From contig CAIIXF020000005.1 in the NCBI GenBank assembly GCA_903813345.2, positions 3,916,356-3,980,355 of the forward strand: a stretch of 64,000 bases of DNA. Direction: 5' to 3'. The DNA is from Owenia fusiformis (lineage: Eukaryota > Annelida > Polychaeta > Sabellida > Oweniidae). The stretch's first letter is position 1. The number at the start of each line of letters is the position of its first letter. A program made the translations under genes and the position numbers. Under the pieces are notes generated by a model. That model did no database searches. It was not told the DNA's origin and was given only the letters and a program-made list of their open reading frames with translations. Of this stretch, positions 61,226 through 64,000 are shown piece by piece.

Positions 61226-63651
61226 CAGTATACACCTATCTACCATGCTCTGTGTTATCCCCTCTTGTTTTTTCTTGCTGCGAGTAACTCGGAAATTGTC
61301 GTCAGCCCCTCCCACAACCACCAAGCTGTTGTCACATTTCATACGTTCACGGAGATCTTCAATCTCATCAATGCTACATGTGTTAGAATTCTGCCCTATG
61401 ACAAACAGTGTTGGAGTGTGACTGTCGATCATATTGTCTTCGCAGTCCTATAATGAAGTACAAACAGAGAAGTAAATGACCTACAGCCCCTGTACTCACA
61501 CATTGAACTGTGACCAAAATGTGGCTTTTTGACATCAAAATTGAAAACCAAGGACTCAGAAGATGAAGATGACAGGTCAAAACTAGGTGGAGCAATTATT
61601 CAATGCTGGTTTAAACCTGCACATCGCTCCAAAACGCAATATGTTGACATATATTGTTTTTACATTTTTAAGCTCTAATATAAAGTTTATGTAAATAAAA
61701 ATTGTTTTTTTCTGCGTTATATCAAAGAACAATCATTTTGTTAAAAAAAATAAAAAGGCGAATGCGGGATTCGAACCCGGGCCTCCCGCGTGCTAGGCGA
61801 GAATTGTACCGCTAGACCACCGTATTGGTTATAATGAATGTGGAAGTAATTAAAAATTTTGAATGCTATGATTCGGAAGTGACGTCACGTTCTTCATTTA
61901 GAGACCTTTCCAAAATCATATCGTCGGCGCCGATCGAAGCAATTCAATGAATAATCTTTGAAATGACACATTTATCATAAGTATTTCTACACAAGATTTG
62001 CCCCATTTGTTCATCATTCTATAATCTTTCATTAAGCTCAAAATGATAAAGTTCACCCCGAAACAACCCAAGATTGCGTTTTGGAGCGATGTGCAGGTTT
62101 AATACAATGTTAATTGTTGTTGTGAGTTTAAACCTCCTCTTAAATATGTTTTAGTGTTTTCCAATTATATAAACATATATATTTTATTACATGAATGTTG
62201 TTAACCATGTAACAATTGAATAAATTATTATTATATTGAAATGTAATCTTCAGGGAATATTTGATTTAATTTGAAATCTCCAATCACATAGGTCTGCCTC
62301 CTCCGAAACTGAAATAATGTTTCTAAACTTCAAAGATTGTTGTAAGTACTCACCCCTCTCCCACCATTGATGCCCTGCATAGGGAAGCCCAGACATACAG
62401 TGGCTGATACATTCTCAACATGGGACGCCTAGAAATAAATAAGTATCACTATAGTAAATTTATATGGTATACAAGCAGTTCTATTATATACATTATCATA
62501 TATCTTATATCATATAAATTGAATATGGGAGACTTTGTATGGGCATTTTTACATATTTTTCATGTTCTTGTTCTGTTTTACATTCCTGGTATTTTACACA
62601 ATAGGCCGAATGCATTGCCAAATTCAAATAGAGCTATTTAAGAAATCAATCTATATCACTGAATGATGACTACACATGGATACATTAGATTGATTGTATA
62701 TAATATGAATTACAACTTAGAAATATCTGTAACCCTTGTGTAACATAAGAACAACCTATGTGTAGACCAATCAGATTAAGTTAGCTACATTCTTTGTATA
62801 GCTTCTTAACTAATACAAATTAATTAACACTTACATGGGCTGCAACTAATGCTCCTGCAGTCCAGCCAATCAACACTATGGGTCTATTCGGGAAATGACT
62901 CTTTAACTCTAGGACCTTGGTTCTCACTGCCCCAATCATATGCTCCAAACATTGTGCAATCCCTACACTACTGCCACCACTAACGGTGTGCATTGTGACT
63001 GGAACTACTTTTCCCAAATTATGAAGCTGATTAGTCCAGAATTTAGTCCTTCGTGAATTCATATTAGATGAGTGAGTCGGCCCATTTGGAGCGATCAAAA
63101 GCAATGGATTACCAGGTAATTTTTTCTGTAAATGCAAAATTCAGATATTAGTATACAGGATGTAATTCAGATGGCATCTACATTTTTTTAACATTAAAAA
63201 ATTTGAAAGCTTAATAAGGGGTGTTCAATAAAATGATGTACGAAATTGCAGTTTTAAATTAATCTTCCAGTTCTATAAATATAATTTATGTGGGTATACT
63301 TCCACAGCATATCAAGCAAGAAGGCTGCATTCAAAAATTCAATATGAAAGTAATATTTCCTTATATTGGCATGTCAAAGAATAAGCCCATCTGTTACATA
63401 GGTCAGTTAGCTGATGCTGAAAAGTGAAATGTCCTGTGCCTGCCAAATCAAGACATGTGAATCACTGGTAAATATAACTCAAAATCTGGATCCACCCATG
63501 AAAACAAGTTACTCACTGACTTATGAGATGATATGGTACTGGCAACTGGGTCCCAGGGTCTCTTCAGCAGGAGGTTGAGGGCTTCAGATGATACAGATGT
63601 TGACCTTGAACCTGTAGAGAGGGCTATCATCTTGTCTATAAGACTGGGGAT
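61226..63651 (-). CDS. KANSL3: KANSL3 (NSL complex subunit 3), four central exons; 5' end outside window
   Basis: Minus exons 63651-63517, 63125-62835, 62428-62354 and 61447-61226 join in phase 0 and continue at 22295. The protein reads from IPSLIDKMIALS through the alpha/beta-hydrolase-like part: KKLPGNPLLLIAPNGP, RPIVLIGWTAGALVAAH, VCLGFPMQGINGGRG, TPTLFVIGQNS, LVVVGGADDNFRV and TQSMVDRCIL. These match vertebrate KANSL3 closely as I recall it. The 'nucleophile elbow' is GWTAG with no serine, so the fold is probably not an active hydrolase, as in other KANSL3. The exon at 63651 begins in phase 0, so upstream exons lie past 64000. The intron after 61226 is about 38.9 kb and holds the four opposite-strand receptor genes. 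Confidence 0.88.
61611..62102. mobile_element. TTAA-flanked inverted-repeat element carrying a tRNA-like sequence
   Basis: The left end TTAAACCTGCACATCGCTCC (continuing to 61640) and the right end 62073-62102 are perfect inverted repeats of 30 bp, each bounded by TTAA, as for piggyBac-type insertions. The interior has no open frame but includes the tRNA-like segment at 61757-61830. It lies in the KANSL3 intron between the exons at 62354 and 61447. Confidence 0.75.
61757..61830 (-). other. tRNA-Gly-derived sequence with AGC in the anticodon position (likely pseudo-tRNA)
   Basis: On the minus strand, ATTCTCGCCTAGCACGCGGG and GGCCCGGGTTCGAATCCCG closely follow the tRNA-Gly(GCC) body, with a perfect B box and an A box (TGGTCTAGCGGTA). 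The anticodon loop reads CTAGCAC, so the anticodon position is AGC (alanine) instead of GCC. The acceptor stem does not pair by my reading, so it is probably a pseudo-tRNA riding in the surrounding element. Confidence 0.65.
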
Positions 63652-64000
63652 CTATAATAATAGATTCAATAAAACATCTGAGATACATTAATTTGTCACT
63701 TTTCTTAGTGTAGATGAAATATTTATGTCTTACATACCTGAAAGATATGTATTACAGCAAAGCATTTGTATGGAAGTCAATGGGAAAGTAAGCGGACTCT
63801 TTAATAATCATGACAATGACAATACCATGAAGTCATGCTTCATTTCCATCAAATTCTACTCGCACCTAGATGTTTGATGTCATTGGTACGAAGTATCCAT
63901 GGGAATAAAGTAATACATCTGTTATGTCACAATGACATGGAATATCCCTTCGTTGTATAAGATAAGATGACAGTGATATAGCACTTAACGAAGAGAGATA
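63652..64000. other. KANSL3 intron, no exon recognised
   Basis: AT-rich. I see no further KANSL3 exon before the window edge. Confidence 0.5.

Noticed and set aside
61757-61830. Functional tRNA-Ala(AGC)
   Set aside because: The body is tRNA-Gly-like, the acceptor stem does not pair by my reading, and it sits inside a transposon-like element. Kept as a pseudo-tRNA only.

Overview
This window is eukaryotic, from an AT-rich animal genome. All genes are split by GT-AG introns, the spacers are crowded with transposons, and there is one 23-base assembly gap. A signal-peptide haem peroxidase, an NSL-complex subunit (KANSL3), a cluster of alpha7-like cys-loop receptor genes and an APE-RT LINE together point to a marine invertebrate, most likely a lophotrochozoan such as a mollusc or brachiopod. 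The phylum is an inference.

Layout. Positions 2.9-15.4 kb (minus): a 16-exon secreted animal haem peroxidase, rebuilt here exon by exon with matching splice phases; its last few codons are not found. Positions 17.7-22.3 kb and 61.2-63.7 kb (minus): two halves of one KANSL3 gene separated by a roughly 38.9 kb intron; its first exons lie beyond position 64000. Inside that intron, on the opposite strand, are four intact seven-exon receptor genes (26.7-31.2, 44.6-48.2, 49.7-55.4 and 56.7-61.0 kb) with identical intron phases. They arose by tandem duplication, and duplicated promoter-side and 3' flanks travel with them. By eye, all four keep the cys-loop and a cation-type M2 but lack the acetylcholine-binding residues of loops A, B and C, so they look like orphan or chemosensory-type channels rather than acetylcholine receptors.

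Mobile DNA fills the intron. A nearly intact LINE (32.25-37.24 kb) has an open ORF2 and an ORF1 broken by a 17-bp duplication. A 5.6 kb block (37.7-43.3 kb) has 41-bp perfect terminal inverted repeats and a core made largely of a ~173-bp satellite. A 562-bp miniature LTR retrotransposon (53.27-53.83 kb) carries a tRNA-like Pol III promoter inside each LTR. A TTAA-flanked inverted-repeat element (61.6-62.1 kb) carries a tRNA-Gly-like sequence. Several two-module hairpin elements share a similar loop. Because the receptor genes are paralogues, some insertions can be dated and bounded against an empty site in a sister gene.

All calls rest on reading the sequence by eye. No alignment, splice predictor or database search was run.
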